Source of the DNA: Gracilaria vermiculophylla
Lineage: Eukaryota; Rhodophyta; Florideophyceae; Gracilariales; Gracilariaceae
Assembly (NCBI GenBank): GCA_019155205.2
Contig: JAHNZQ020000308.1
Span: forward strand, 5,300,974 to 5,364,973
DNA length: 64,000 bases
Direction: 5' to 3'
The notes under the pieces are model-generated. The model had not been told where the DNA came from, ran no database searches, and saw only the letters and a list, made by a program, of their open reading frames with translations. Made by a program: the position numbers and the translations under genes. Positions within the stretch are counted from its first letter, which is position 1. Each line of letters opens with the position of its first letter. Shown piece after piece: positions 21,956 through 34,199 of this stretch.

Positions 21956-22760
21956 CATGATTTTCATTTTCAATGGTCTGCACTGACTGACAACCGTAGT
22001 GTACTTCAGTCGGGCAGGGAAAACTGATCTGAAACCTGATTTTTGCATATTCTTTGCTAATCAGACATTTTCGAGAAATGTTCTTCTGTAAATCAGAAAC
22101 TCAATGAAAATCTTTCAAATTTGAAATAAATGGAATCAGAAAAATCTAATTTCTTTTAAACATCCGTTACTGGACAATGCAAAAACGCTGAAAATCGTTT
22201 GGGACAAAATCAAAGAACATAGTTCTAGTCCATAATTGGACGGGATACAGATCAATATATTTATTGGCAATTACAACAACTTGAAATATTAATTGTGGAA
22301 TCATATACGCAGGGGATTGAAGCACGTTCAAAATCTAGAAATTAAACTGAAAAAAGTTTTTTTCGTGGAGATTTTGAAGGACAAATTATCTAAAGAAGAA
22401 GGGCTAGGGGAAAACAGTAAATGACGCAGCATATGTAGCGGTTTTAAAAATAGAAGCATTAGTTGACATTTATTTATCTGTTCACGATATTTAAACAGTA
22501 TTTGTTTAATCCTGTGAAACTGGAAGAGAAGCATTGCAAATACTAGCCAAAGATTACGAAAATGAGGGTATGGCAAACAAGATGAATACTGAAAAAGATA
22601 TCAATGTAAGAAGCTTTCTAAAAAAAGTATCAGCAAAAAAACATTTAGAGAAACTGAAATGATTCCAACCAAAATGACAACAAATTGGTGTACAACAAGT
22701 CATAATATGAATATTCAATGAGCCTTGTAAGACTTGTACGAAAAAAATATGAAAGCTTGG
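21956..22760. other. Intergenic stretch, no supported gene
   Basis: AT-rich sequence that continues on the far side of the retrotransposon at 28865; the CTTGG at 22756-22760 is the target site. Nothing else was recognised. Confidence 0.55.
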
Positions 22761-23142
22761 TGTGCTGCTACCCTGCAGCTTGGATGCCGCCATAAGGCGC
22801 GGCATCCAATTACCGGCCGTCATTCAAGGCCACCGAATTGTTTTTAAACAAGTGTAATCCCAGCCCTCCTTCGCTCCTCTGTTCACTGCACCGCCGGTCG
22901 GTACAGGGGCCTGAAGCGAGTGGAAGCGCCCATCCACCTGGGGCGACGAAAAGAAAGTAGGCGAAAGTTTGCGACGAAGACGCCGACCCCACTCGCGCCG
23001 GTAAAAGCCACACGTCTCCTTCTGCACTCTTACTGCGGGGAGTCAGTTGTCCGTCGCAAGACACAAGCGCCGTCGTCTTGCTTCCGCACCACGCTCCGCC
23101 TCCACCTCTCGTTGCACCAGCCACGTGGATCGACACGCAACA
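22761..23142 (+). repeat. 5' LTR of the 6.1-kb chromovirus
   Basis: It begins TGTGCTGCTACC and ends GACACGCAACA. The TG...CA ends and the identical border at the 3' copy fix the limits. It is followed by GTTATAAC and a TGG-starting primer-binding candidate. Confidence 0.95.
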
Positions 23143-23182
23143 GTTATAACTGGCGCTGCGCAGTACGCTGGTTCAAGTCAAC

Positions 23183-26100
23183 ATGAGCTCGGGAGGTATG
23201 AGCCCTGGTGCTGGTGCAACAGCTCATTTGTTCGCACCTGTTCCAGCCCCACGCTTGACATCTATTTCGCGCAAGGCTATCCAGGACTTTCTCGCCGATC
23301 GAGAAGCCTACGAGGATGCCGTCGCCGCGCAGCCAAGTCTCAAGCCTGTGTCTTGGCGATCCTGCTTTCCGGCCACATTCCTACGATCTCTCGTCCGTGC
23401 ACGCATTTTTGGTGCCGAAGTCACTGAAGTCTCTCAGCTGACGGACGAATTGCTCAGGTCAAAGTTGGAATCATTCGCCGCAGGAACGAAAACCGTTTCT
23501 GCCGAAGAAGCTCTCGCGGATGTGAAGAAGCACGTCCGCCTCGACGACTCCGAGCCTGATGCACGCCTACGTATCATGATGCGTTCTGCTTCCTACCTGG
23601 AACTCTGCGAGAAGCGTCGATGGAAATTTGTCGAGAAGGCACCCAAGGCTGCTATCAAGCACATCACCTCCGTGCTGCAGCCTCCTCGTCTCAAGCAGCG
23701 AGTCGAGGACGCCTAGGAGCTCGAACAATCCGACCTCGAAGATAAGTACTTTGAATTCATGGAATTTCTTTCCGAGAAGGCTGTCATCTTCAAAGAGGTC
23801 CACCCACTTCGAGATTACCGGGCCAAAACCCATCTCGAAGTCAACAAGTGCCACAATAATAACTGTAAGAAGCCCGGATGCAAAACGCATGGCTCCGGCT
23901 CAAGTTCAAGGGACGAAGAAAAGTCCACATCATACAATGGATCCAAAAAGGCGCTACCAGAATGCCTCAATTTCGAGTGCGACAAGCGTCATCTCGTCAA
24001 GGACTGTCCCGACACTTCGGCGGGGCTTGCCAAAAAGCTCCTCGAAAACAGATGCAATAAGAAGAGCGGTAACAAACCACCCAAGGTCTCTGTTGTCGTT
24101 TGTGAAGATTCTGGAACTTCGATGGCTCCTCAATGCTCAAGTGACGCATCTGCCTCCAATTCTGATACATCTGCTGTCATTGATGCAGAAATCAACGGTC
24201 ACACATTCGCGTGCCGTATCGACTCAGGAGCTGATATCGTCGCTATCTCTGAGCCCATCGTCAATTTTCTCGGCGACAAAAGCGTCTACCTACCTACCAT
24301 CCGACCCTCGAACACCGAATCGATCCAAGCTTTCGATGGTCGCTCTGTCAATTATTGGAGCTCTGAGGGGCAAGGGAAGGTTGGAGGGATATTAAGAATT
24401 TTTGCCAGCTCTGGCTTGGATTTACTTGGAGGTGCCTCGACCACGACTTATATAGTGGTTCAGTCGCACCGACTAGGTTGCATCAGAAATTACACTACAA
24501 AGGCGAGACCCTCAATACTACCAATCATATTGCAACATGACATAAATGTACTAGCCACAATTCAATAATGCTTACAACAGCAAGGCACAACAAGGCATGA
24601 CAGTTCCGTACACTCACGAGACCATGACAATGCACAAATTCACTCAACCACCTTACACTCTCTGTATTCCAACACCACTCGTGTCCATACAGCAATGTGT
24701 GTGTATAGTTACCATGACGAGGCACATTACACCAGACCATATCTGGTGTACACTAAGCTGAGTATGCAATGTGTACACCTGGAAACCATATGGTAGTGAA
24801 CAACTTGCCGAATAGTACAGCTGCACACGTGTACCACACAGATTCAACATTCAACACAGCCAATGGTCCCCGGAACATTTAGTTGTCAGTGACAGCACAG
24901 TCACTTTATCCAACATCAATTGCCACGGAAAAGTCGAGATCAGTCCGATCCTTCAGACTGCCGCTGGCCCCTGTCGCCTTCGAAACATCAAGGCACAAAT
25001 CAAGCCGGATCAAAGTACCTACATCAAACCGGGCACCGCATGCTCTGGTGAGATTTTCCTGGGGAATCCCTTCCTCATCCGCTCCGGTCTGGACGTTAAG
25101 GACTTCGTTGCCAAAAATATCGAACGTCTCTCGTCCATCGACTTTGGCGAAGTCCATTCCGAAGAAACATCCACCAAAGTCGGCAAGTTGGGTCTCAAGG
25201 TCATATCTCAGCAAGTCGATGCAGACGCATCCGACAGCCTTGACGACTCTCATCACCTCCATTCGAGCCATCTGTGCTCAATGATGGCCAACGGGGATTT
25301 TCCGTTGAAAGACGGTGACGACATCGAATACAAGGACGTCGAAGTCGGTGAGCAAAACACGGAGGAGCTCGACTCAGCGATTCAGCTTATGATCGATCGA
25401 GCTGCCAAGAAGCTCCCAAGTGACCTTCGTCCCACTCTTCAGGACTTAGTCACGAGCTTCAAGGATATCTTCCGTATTCGCCTCGGAAAAGGTCCTCCTG
25501 TCTCTGTTCCACCAATGGTCATCGAACTCGAGGGCTCCAAGCAACTGATCAAGGTCCGCCAGCGCACATACTCGCCTGAGCAGCTGACGTTCCGGAAAAA
25601 GAAGGTTGACGAACTCGAAACAGCTGGATATACTTACCGGAACAACTCTTCTAAGTGGGAATTTTCTCCACTCATTGTTACGAAAACCGGCAAAAAAGGA
25701 TTCCGTTTCACAGTCGACCTCCGGCCTATCAACGCTCAGACAAAACTCAACGTCTGGCCTATGCCACTTGCAGAACCAATGCTCGCTCGATTCTCTGGTA
25801 GCAAGCTATGGTTCAATATCGACTGCATCCATGGATACTGGCAATTCCCACTCGACAAGGACTCACAAGAATGCCAATCGTTCCACACTCCGTTCGGTGC
25901 CTATACGCCAATATGAGTTCTTCACGGCGCCAAGAATTCTGTAATTTATTTCCAATCCTCCATGGAAGCGATGTTTGATCATATCGATGTCTTTATCTAC
26001 ATCGATGACCTACTTGCTTATGCCAAAACCCCCTCTGAGCTCCTGGACAAACTGCGCGCAACCTTCACCATCTGCCAAGAAAAAGGTCTCAAGCTCCAAC

Positions 26101-28466
26101 CTGAAAAATGCGAGCTTGTTGCATCGGAAGTACAGTTTTGTGGGAGGATTATCAGCAAAAACGGAATCAAGTTCCATCCCCGTCAGTACGAAGCCCTGAC
26201 TTCCATGTCTCCTCCTACTACCGTTGGCGCTCTTATGGAACTGGTCCATGGCTCAAACTGGATGCGGACCGCGATACCAACCTTCTCTCAACTTATCGGT
26301 TCGCTCCACACCTTTCTCGAAGAAAACTACACGGTGTTTAAGACCCGGTAGAAATCTCGTCTTATTAATTTGCCTCTCTCGCCATGGAGAGGCGAGGATC
26401 ATACTCTCTTTACATCCCTCGTTCAGGCAATCAATGAGCAAGTAACGCTGGCGACCGTTGATCCAGAAAAAAGACTCTGTCTCTTCACAGATGCTTCCTC
26501 AACGCATTGCTCTGGAGTTCTCACACAAGTTTCGATGTCTGAATTCAATTCAGGCGAAGAACCGCAGAAGTGGGCACACGAGCCAATCGCGTTCATCTCC
26601 GGTACCTTTCGTGGTTCCTCCATACGTTGGACCACCCCAGAAAAAGAGTCATACGCTGTTGTGGCATCCGTTATTCGACTGGCACATATACTCGTGGTAT
26701 GCCCAGAGTTCTCTCTGTTCACCGATCACAAGGACATCCTGTACATGCTCGCTCCGTCTCGCTTCCAAGCAAACGTGGCAAGGCTCATTATGCACAACGT
26801 TCAACGTTGGGCTCTTCGTCTGTCAGAGTTCAACTTCACGGTCGAACACATCCCAGGAGAGACCAATGTGTGGGCCGACATGCTTACACGCTGGTCTGCT
26901 GCGTCAAACGCCACGTTCCCCGCCCGCCGAATTACTGCACTCCGTGCACCGCTTATCACGTCTACGGCTGATACTCCTGATCTTTCCTCTCTGGAAGTTA
27001 TCGCTGAGTCACAGAATCGCACTCCTCCACCAGCCAACCCTGGCTACACGTTGACAGATGACTCTGTCCCCGTATGGAAAAATGCACAGGGCAAACTGTA
27101 CGTTCCTCCAGATGACGAAGAGCTACATCTTTGCATCTGCGTGGCAGCCCACTGTGGACGTGGCGGACATCGAGGCTATACGACAACCTGCACTGTCATC
27201 AAAGACAAGCTTCACTGGCCAACCATTGACGCCGACGTCAAGACCTTTGTTCAAAGCTGTCTCGTTTGCCTCCTGTCAGCCAGTGGTGACAAGGTGCCAC
27301 ACCCCCTCGGACACCAGCTTCATGCTGAGCGAGTTGGCGAACTCCTTCAATTCGACTACCTATACATTGGAGAATCAAGCACACAAGACGAGTATATCCT
27401 CATACTTAAGGATGACTTTTCTGGATACGTGTTCCTCCGGCCTTTCAAATCAGCAAAATCCGAGAACGCTGCCAATAACTTGCTGGAGTATTTCTTAACA
27501 TTCAATCCTGTGCTTGATTGGTTCTCGGACCAAGGTCGTCACTTCCAGAACAAAGTGTTGGAGATCCTCGCATCAGCCTTCGGATGCAAGCACCGTTTCT
27601 CGACCGCCTACGTACCATGGTCGAACGGTACTGTTGAATCCGTTTGCAAGCCGGTCCTTCGAGTCATGCGCGCTCTTAGTGCCGAGCTTCGCGTAGCGGA
27701 GTCAACATAGCCTATTGTGGTGCCATCCATTCAGAGTGTCATCAACAACTCGCCGTCTCGCCCCCTGGACCACCGCGCTCCTATTGAGGTTCATACCGGC
27801 ATGGAACCTGGGAATCCGCTGTTCATGGCTTTGGCTTCACTACAGACTCGCAAAGTTGACTCTGCCAAGAAAGTCGCAATCCTGCGCAAGCTCAAGATCG
27901 ACGAGATTCTTCATGCTCTTGACCAGATGCACAAGTCTGTAAACGAATCTCTATCCGCGTTTCGAACTCAAGCAATGGATAGCCACAACGCCAAGACACA
28001 TGTACGTCCCTTCAAACCTACTGTGGGAGACTATGTTGTCGTTGCTCGAGCTCGTGGACCGCGGAATAAGATGTCGTGCAACTGGGTCGGACCTCGTCGA
28101 ATCACCCAGATTCTCTCCAACTTCACCGTCGAAGTCGAGCACCTGCTGAACGAAGACGAATAAATCCTACACGTCTCTCGAGTCAAGCCGTATGCTGACT
28201 CATCAGTTGGCACCCCTGTCGAGATGTGCGACATCGCAGACTTTACTGATAGAGTCTGGTGCGCCGTCGACAAGGTCAAGGACGTCCACCAGACTCAGGA
28301 CTCATTCGACGTCCTTGACAGTTGGAAAGGTGTGACAGCCGCCGGAGACTCATGGGAGCCTTTTCCAGCAATGTTCGAGGACGTTCTTTCCAAGGTTCTC
28401 GACTTCTTCAAACGTCGCGGATCTACTGTCGCATTTCGCGACGCTAAGCGTTCCATCGGCCTCTGA
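23183..28466 (+). pseudogene. Single-frame gag-pro-pol polyprotein with chromodomain, five nonsense codons
   Basis: From the ATG at 23183, gag is followed by cysteine-rich CHNNNCKKPGC and CLNFECDKRHLVKDC segments, a retropepsin with IDSGAD, an RT with FIYIDDLLAY, RNase H (LFTDAS, TDHKD, VWADMLTR), an integrase with H-H-C-C (AHCGRGGH...CLVC), catalytic LQFDY, WFSDQG and NGTVES, the GPxR module (WVGPRRI), and a C-terminal chromodomain-like VLDSWKGV...DSWEPF. Stops lie at 23714 (TAG), 25914 (TGA), 26349 (TAG), 27708 (TAG) and 28161 (TAA). A 533-bp insertion plus its 5-bp duplication (538 bp) explains the only phase change; without it the span is 1582 codons exactly. Catalytic residues are otherwise retained. 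The chromodomain would have directed integration to marked chromatin. Confidence 0.93.
24351..24883. mobile_element. 533-bp unclassified insertion with TGTCA duplication
   Basis: The retropepsin-coding sequence is interrupted between GTCGCTCTGTCA and GTGACAGCAC. TGTCA at 24346-24350 is repeated at 24884-24888, and taking out one copy with the insert restores the reading frame exactly. The insert starts ATTATTGGAGC and ends GGAACATTTAGT. It has no TG...CA ends, obvious terminal inverted repeats, poly-A tail or coding domain, so I cannot name its class. Confidence 0.75.
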
Positions 28467-28482
28467 GCCGACCGTGGGGGAC

Positions 28483-28864
28483 TGTGCTGCTACCTTGCAG
28501 CTTGGATGCCGCCATAAGGCGCGGCATCCAATTACCGGCCGTCATTCAAGGCCACCGAATTGTTTTTAACCAAGTGTAATTCCAGGCCTCCTTCGCTCCT
28601 CTGTCCACTGCACCGCCGGTCGGTACAGGGGCCTGAAGCGAGTGGAAGCGCCCATCCACCTGGGGCGACGAAAAGAAAGTAGGCGAAAGTTTGCGACGAA
28701 GACGCCGACCCCCCTCGCGCCGGTAAAAGCCGCACGTCTCCTTCTGCACTCTTACAGCGGGGAGTCAGTTGTCCGTCGCAAGACACAAGCGCCGTCGTCT
28801 TGCTTCCACACCACGCTCCGCCTCCACCTCTCGTTGCGCCAGCCACGTGGATCGACACGCAACA
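28483..28864 (+). repeat. 3' LTR of the 6.1-kb chromovirus
   Basis: Same length as the 5' LTR (382 bp), preceded by a purine tract and followed by CTTGG. Substitutions relative to the 5' copy are mostly transitions. Confidence 0.95.
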
Positions 28865-30160
28865 CTTGGCTGTGACATTGAAAAACACCGCAAAATATGT
28901 TAAGTGTGGAAGAAATAAACGCTAGAGTACTATGTGAAAAATCTACGAGAAACAATAGATAAAAGGTATGGCACGCCTTTACTGTATAGTTTGCCCGAGT
29001 AATAGAGACAGAAAATTATTTTCAAGTTCCATTACAGCAGGAAAAACAATCAAAACAATAACAATTATTTGAAATGCAAAAGCAATAAAAATAAATCATC
29101 AACTCAGAAAGAAACAGAAAAAAACAGTGGAAAATTTTTAATGGCACCAATGATCCTACAAAAGTATTTGGAAGATAGCATTTTCATTTTGGCGCATTAC
29201 TTTATATGATAAATGAGAAAAAAAGATTTACGAAAAAAATATCCAGAATATTGACCCTTTAGCAATACGATATGGAGACTAAACAACCATGTCTTCAACA
29301 TAAAGAGGAATTAATGGTATGGAAATATTAGCTAATACATAAGAAATATCTGTACTAGTCAGAGATGTACGGTATGTTCCAGAGATAGCAACCAGTACAT
29401 TATCTATGCGACAAATAGATGAGTAAGAAAACAAAATTTATTTCAAAACAAGTTTGTGCTCTGTAACATTGTAAAATTTGAGTGACAAACGTTTTGAAAT
29501 AAAAAATATATTTTTTTTAAAAGTTCCAAAAGTCTAACAGAAACCAACTCAGCATATGAGGCCACGTTTACGGAAACAAAAATATTGCACGCAAGACTGG
29601 CATATCCCAGAAAAAAGGTTTGAAAGAATTTATTTCAAACAAAATGGCACATTTTCTATCAAAGTATTAGAAAAGATGGACATAAGTTGATGCATGGGAT
29701 GAGCTCTTGGTAAAATGACTTCAAAGTCACTTCATATCTCAAGAAAATCTCTTTGCAACAAATTCTGTGACGCATACACACAGACATGTGAGGCCCTATG
29801 AGTACTTCTTCAAAAGGAGGACAATTGTATTTCATTTCTCTGTTTAACGACTTGACTGGAACATCGTTTGTATATTTCCTAAAATCTCTACGCAAGGCTC
29901 TTTAGAAAACAGAAAAATTTGTCAGAATGATATAAAATCAAGAAGAAGAAACAATTAAAAGAATCAAGAGGGACCCAGGAGGAAAACATATGTCTGAAGC
30001 ATGTAAAAACGTTTTATGTGAGAAAGGAACATACATAAACGGACAGGATCGTATTGGCCCCAGAATAACGGAGTTCAAGTAAGATTAAATAGAATGTTTT
30101 GTGAGAAAGCAAGATGTGTGCTTTATTTCAAAAATATTTTAAAATCGTTTTGGGCAGGAG
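28865..30160. other. Intergenic AT-rich stretch, no supported gene
   Basis: This is the right side of the interrupted host locus. It has long A- and T-rich runs and only short frames; no motif or repeat was recognised up to the LTR at 30161. Confidence 0.55.
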
Positions 30161-30746
30161 TGTAGTACAGTGGCTCCTCAAATGGTATTGTCTTGTGATT
30201 TTACAACGAGGTATTTCTAAAGAGTGCTTGTATTTTACTCAGTGGGCCATGTGGTGCACTACTCGGCCCACGTGTGTTGCAGTACTCCTGAGGTATTGTA
30301 GAATTTATATTTATTTAAATAAGGGAATGAAGGTAATTAGACTAGTATACATTGGTGAAACCTCTCGAGGCCAGCTCATGGCACTGTATTTAGTCTGTCG
30401 GTGGCGGTCCACCTCTGGGGGAAGTAAAACAAGCACCCTTGATTCATCTTCTATTTTTTCCGGTAGGAGACACTTGTCTAACGCCTTCAGGTATTTACGA
30501 TTCGTTGAGGTGTGGAGTTTAAGCCGCCATTTTCCAGGTTACCTCATAGCAGCGCCTGTAGGAGCATTATCTGCCCAATGAGCCCCCTACCCCGCTTGGT
30601 GCTTGCGGACCCCCTTTCCAAATTCCCACGGCTCGGGACTGTGATTTCAGGAGACCATGTTTAGGAACTCGCGCCTTTGGAGTCAACAAAAACTCCAAAC
30701 GGACGTTCTGCCCTACTAACTCGAAAGGAGAACTGACGGTACCACA
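30161..30746 (+). repeat. 5' LTR of chromovirus copy 2
   Basis: It reads TGTAGTACAGTGGCTCC...GGTACCACA. It is longer than other copies (586 bp) because of small insertions. The sequence directly after it (ACTGGTCTTCCAAC) matches the one next to the 5' LTR of copy 1 at 8277, supporting it as the primer-binding side; TGG lies 2 bp inside the border. Confidence 0.88.
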
Positions 30747-30807
30747 ACTGGTCTTCCAACTTAAAAGCTCCGTCTCCTAAACGATTCGCAGAAGTCATGA
30801 CAGAACA

Positions 30808-33190
30808 GTGTCTCTAGTGTGCAACGATCGGAACTCAAAATTGGAAATCTTCCTTAAGAGGATTCGGAAGTGGAAAGAAATCACCACCGACTTACTTCTA
30901 CATGGACACCTCAGAACCCCCAATGAAAACCCCGTAAAGAACTCTCACCAACTCCGTCGGAGGGCGCAGCACGCGCAGCGCAGGAGATGTTCATGAGACT
31001 GAAGGACCCCGAAAGTCTCTTTCGGAATCCTGCATCCTCTGTGGAGTGTTTCAGGAATCTCCTTATACGACTGCACCATCACAGGCAAGTGAAACTTCCC
31101 GCCATACCTCTGGAGAACGCCTAGGTGGAGCTTAAAGAACCGCACACGGAATCGCAGCCTCCTCCTCAGGAGCTGCACGGATGGAAACAACCGGAGGCTA
31201 ACTCCCACCTGGAGTCGCTGGCACCGAGCCTCACGGATCGGCTCTCACAGGAGCGAGTCGACAGCATTCCTGCAAGTATCCAGGCGGATTTCGGAGCGTG
31301 TTGCCACGCGTTTGTGCAGGAAATCGCAACGGAGAGTTCTCACCGTGCTGCGGATGCCTTGCTGGACTCCAACTCCTTCCTCGAGGTGATTACAGATGTT
31401 ATTCGAGCGGAAGGTAGTTCCCAAACCATTCAGGTGCACCCCGCAGCGGCGTTTCAAAGTCATTCTTCCGTACAGGAGAGGTTCCGTCTATCAACACCTA
31501 AGGTAGCCCCGGGCAGAGAAGAACAAGGTACTGCCGCCCTCTACGCCATAGTAGGAAATAATAGTGCCATAGAGACACGAGAACACCTCAAGAACATTGC
31601 TATGCACCGTCTGGACCTGTCGCCTTACGGAGAAGGACAGGATACCAGTCGCGAAGTACTTCACCCAATGAGAGAAGGACAGGACACTCTTCGGGTGGTA
31701 CGCGATAGCGGGGGTATCGTCAGGCACCCAGACAACGTAAAGGAAAGACGCCGAAAGAATTTTAGGGAGAAAAGCAGAAAGAGAGACACCGATTCCGATA
31801 GAAGCTCAGACTCTGAATCCATCAACAGCTCCAGCTCGGAGGACAGTATACCTCCCAAGGAGAAAAGCAGAAGGGTCAGGAAGGTCATCCAGCTTAACGA
31901 ACTATTCGCCAAAGTGGTGCATTATGACATCTACACGTCGAGTTATCGCTTCACTCTACGCGAGGCGTCGGTCGCTAAACGACCCAAGAAGATCCAGCGC
32001 GGCATGGATATAAAAATGAAGAAGCACTTCTTTTCAGGTGGAGACCCCATCTCTGTGTTAATGTTTCTCACATGCTTCCGTTCAGCGTGTAACACCAATA
32101 GTGTCCTTGAAGGTCCGGCCTTATGATGCTTTCAGTTCTACCTCACAGATTAAGCGCACTCGCTGGTGCACCCGCGCCTCACGGGGGAGAGAACCATTGC
32201 AGATGATCATGGAGTGATAATATTTACGATGTAACCGCAAGGAGTGAATTTCCTCCTTAAAAGTTAGGTACGCAACGGACGAGTTGATAGCCGATGCCGA
32301 CGATGAAGTCACCTCCTATAGCCAAAATACGAAAATGATCGAAACGGAGTTCTCACTGAAGCTGTGAACGAAGGCTTTATGGTGTGGGAACATTTAATCC
32401 GGTGGAACTCGTTGTTTGTCGAGGGACGCATTCTCGCGATCCACGCCAGGGTGCGCAATTACTTCACAACGCACCCAAAGACCATCTATACGGAGGTAGC
32501 ACGTTTCGCTTAATCCTATGGGGAAACCCACCGCGCCGCTCATCGCAGCCACGCTCCACTTTCAGACAAACTGACGGCCTCAAGATACCGTCGGGCATCC
32601 GCCCTGACATTGGAGTGCAGCACCTCAGAGGAGGTCAACGACCTTACGCTCATAGGAGAGCAAAAGGCCTTTGCTTTTACATACGCCTCATTTCAGTGAG
32701 CACTGTCTAGGACGTGGACACTGTCGTCTCCTACTTTGTACGTCTCGTCAGGATCTTAAAGTAGTGTTCTATTCGCGAACCCTTGATGCTCCCCACCGCC
32801 TTGCAGGATATGCTTGTCTCGAGAGCCAGTACACTGTACTCCTCTCACCCCGGCAATGAAGGCCGCCATCCTGCAGAAACGTGAAAAGAACTTTCAGGAC
32901 CTGAAGGAAACATCAACGTCGAGCGGAAGTTATCGATCCGCTCATCATGATGTCCGATCCCCTCAAGGAAACTACGGTTATCACGCACCACTCGGAGTGC
33001 AGTCCGTTTCACTGGCACTTGCGCCATCAGCGCAAGGGACGGCATCCAAACTGGTTGCATCAATGGCGGACACGGCGCATCTTAATGCACAACCGCAGCG
33101 GCCGTATCCTACTGGATCTAAGCTCCCATCAAACCAGGAAAACATTTAGGGTCACGCGTAGAGGCTCCGCGTTGCTCCTTACCGTCGAGC
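30808..33190 (+). pseudogene. Chromovirus copy 2 gag remnant
   Basis: The N-terminus (30808-30996) has RKWKE and LRRRAQHAQRR blocks shared with copy 1. A clean 333-codon frame (31125-32126) carries a helical region, then basic/serine-rich VKERRRKNFREK, SSSSEDSIPPKEK and a CFRSACNTN end. Beyond 32126 the similarity continues in pieces: a helical block near 32460-32520, then MKAAILQKREKNFQDL (32857), towards the protease. No CCHC knuckle is seen. At least three frame changes are needed, so it is not expressed as one protein. Confidence 0.8.
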
Positions 33191-33399
33191 CTCGGCCCCA
33201 CGGAGGTCGTCTTTAGGAAAGGGAGAGGAGCCATCTGCACAGTTGACGCACAATCAGAGGAGCCCCCATTTCTTCTGGACCCATTTAACGCCTTTGAGAA
33301 ATCTGTTTGCATGCTCAACCGTGAGAATTAAAAGGTTTTGCCTCTTTAAGATGTTCCTCGCTCGCCCCCATAACGGGCCGCCCTTTCTTCTACACCGGA

Positions 33400-34056
33400 A
33401 CTGACCCCAATCTGCTGCACGCACACGTGCTTCTGCCGTCTGCAGTCGGCTTCTTGAGGACTGGCAAGCTCCCTACGGTCCGCGATGCGTCGCGTCGAGC
33501 ATTGAACATCCTCGGAGCATTACCATTGTATCTCTGGCTGGGCTCCTTATAGGTGAAGTTGAAGTTCTTCGTGGCGAACAACTTGGCAGCACAATGCAAA
33601 TTGGGCACTTCCTTTGTGGATGGGTATGTACATACAATCTACCCGCGTCTGCGGAAGGTGATGTTTCCTGACGCCGCCCCTGTACGTTTTGTGTCCGCAT
33701 CTCCAGGACCAGTCGCCAATGCGCGCCATATGGGTAATCTTCGAAAGGAGACGCATTCGAGCATGTTCCGTGTGGTAAATAGTGTCGAAATACCCGCGAG
33801 GACTCAGGCCGACGTTTGGGTGCAGATCTTTGCATCTGGCATTTCATTCCTATTTTGGAGTCCACATCTGACGACGAAGCAGCACTACATGACATCGGAC
33901 GCCATTATGAAAATAGTGCCGAACATTCCCTTCAGGGTCGTGCTTGTTAACCTGAATAAGTCGCATTTAGACCTCCAGGAAGGAATAGTCGTCGGATTGG
34001 CACTACCCGCCCCTGCAGGACTGGTTCATCTTCCTCGTTCGAAAAAAATTGCGTAA
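33400..34056 (+). pseudogene. Chromovirus copy 2 protease and protease-RT spacer
   Basis: Retropepsin-like sequence is best seen from 33553, with FFVANNLAAQCKLGTSF carrying the ILGxxF-type motif. The stretch to 34056 ends FRVVLVNLNKSHLDLQEGIVVG, as in gypsy protease-RT spacers. The upstream half, where DSG/DTG should be, is out of frame and reads RVASSIEHPRSITIVSL-like sequence in another phase, as in copy 1. It is inactive. Confidence 0.7.
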
Positions 34057-34199
34057 CGCGATGAAATTCCCACCATCGATGCTTAAGCGACACCAAAGAC
34101 TCCAGAGAAAGAAAAGCCAGCCACCTGGCAGGAAAAGTTCCAAATTGGCGAAGATTTCGAAGAGTATCGCCATAGAATAGTAGCGATGCTATATGCCTT

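Larger units (their letters stand above)
22761..28864 (+). mobile_element. Nearly intact Ty3/gypsy chromovirus, 6.1 kb, CTTGG duplication
   Basis: Two 382-bp LTRs (22761-23142 and 28483-28864) differ at roughly ten positions by eye, about 97% identity. CTTGG flanks both ends (22756-22760 and 28865-28869). A primer-binding candidate starting TGGCGCTGCGC begins at 23151, and a purine tract, GTGGGGGAC, ends at 28482. One gag-pro-pol frame fills the interior. The integrity of ends and duplication shows a single insertion of moderate age. It is a different family from the 553-bp-LTR chromoviruses at 2133 and 30161. Confidence 0.96.

Noticed and set aside
24351..24883. Spliceosomal intron in the gag-pol gene
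   Set aside because: There are no GT and AG borders and a clear 5-bp duplication flanks it, which fits insertion.
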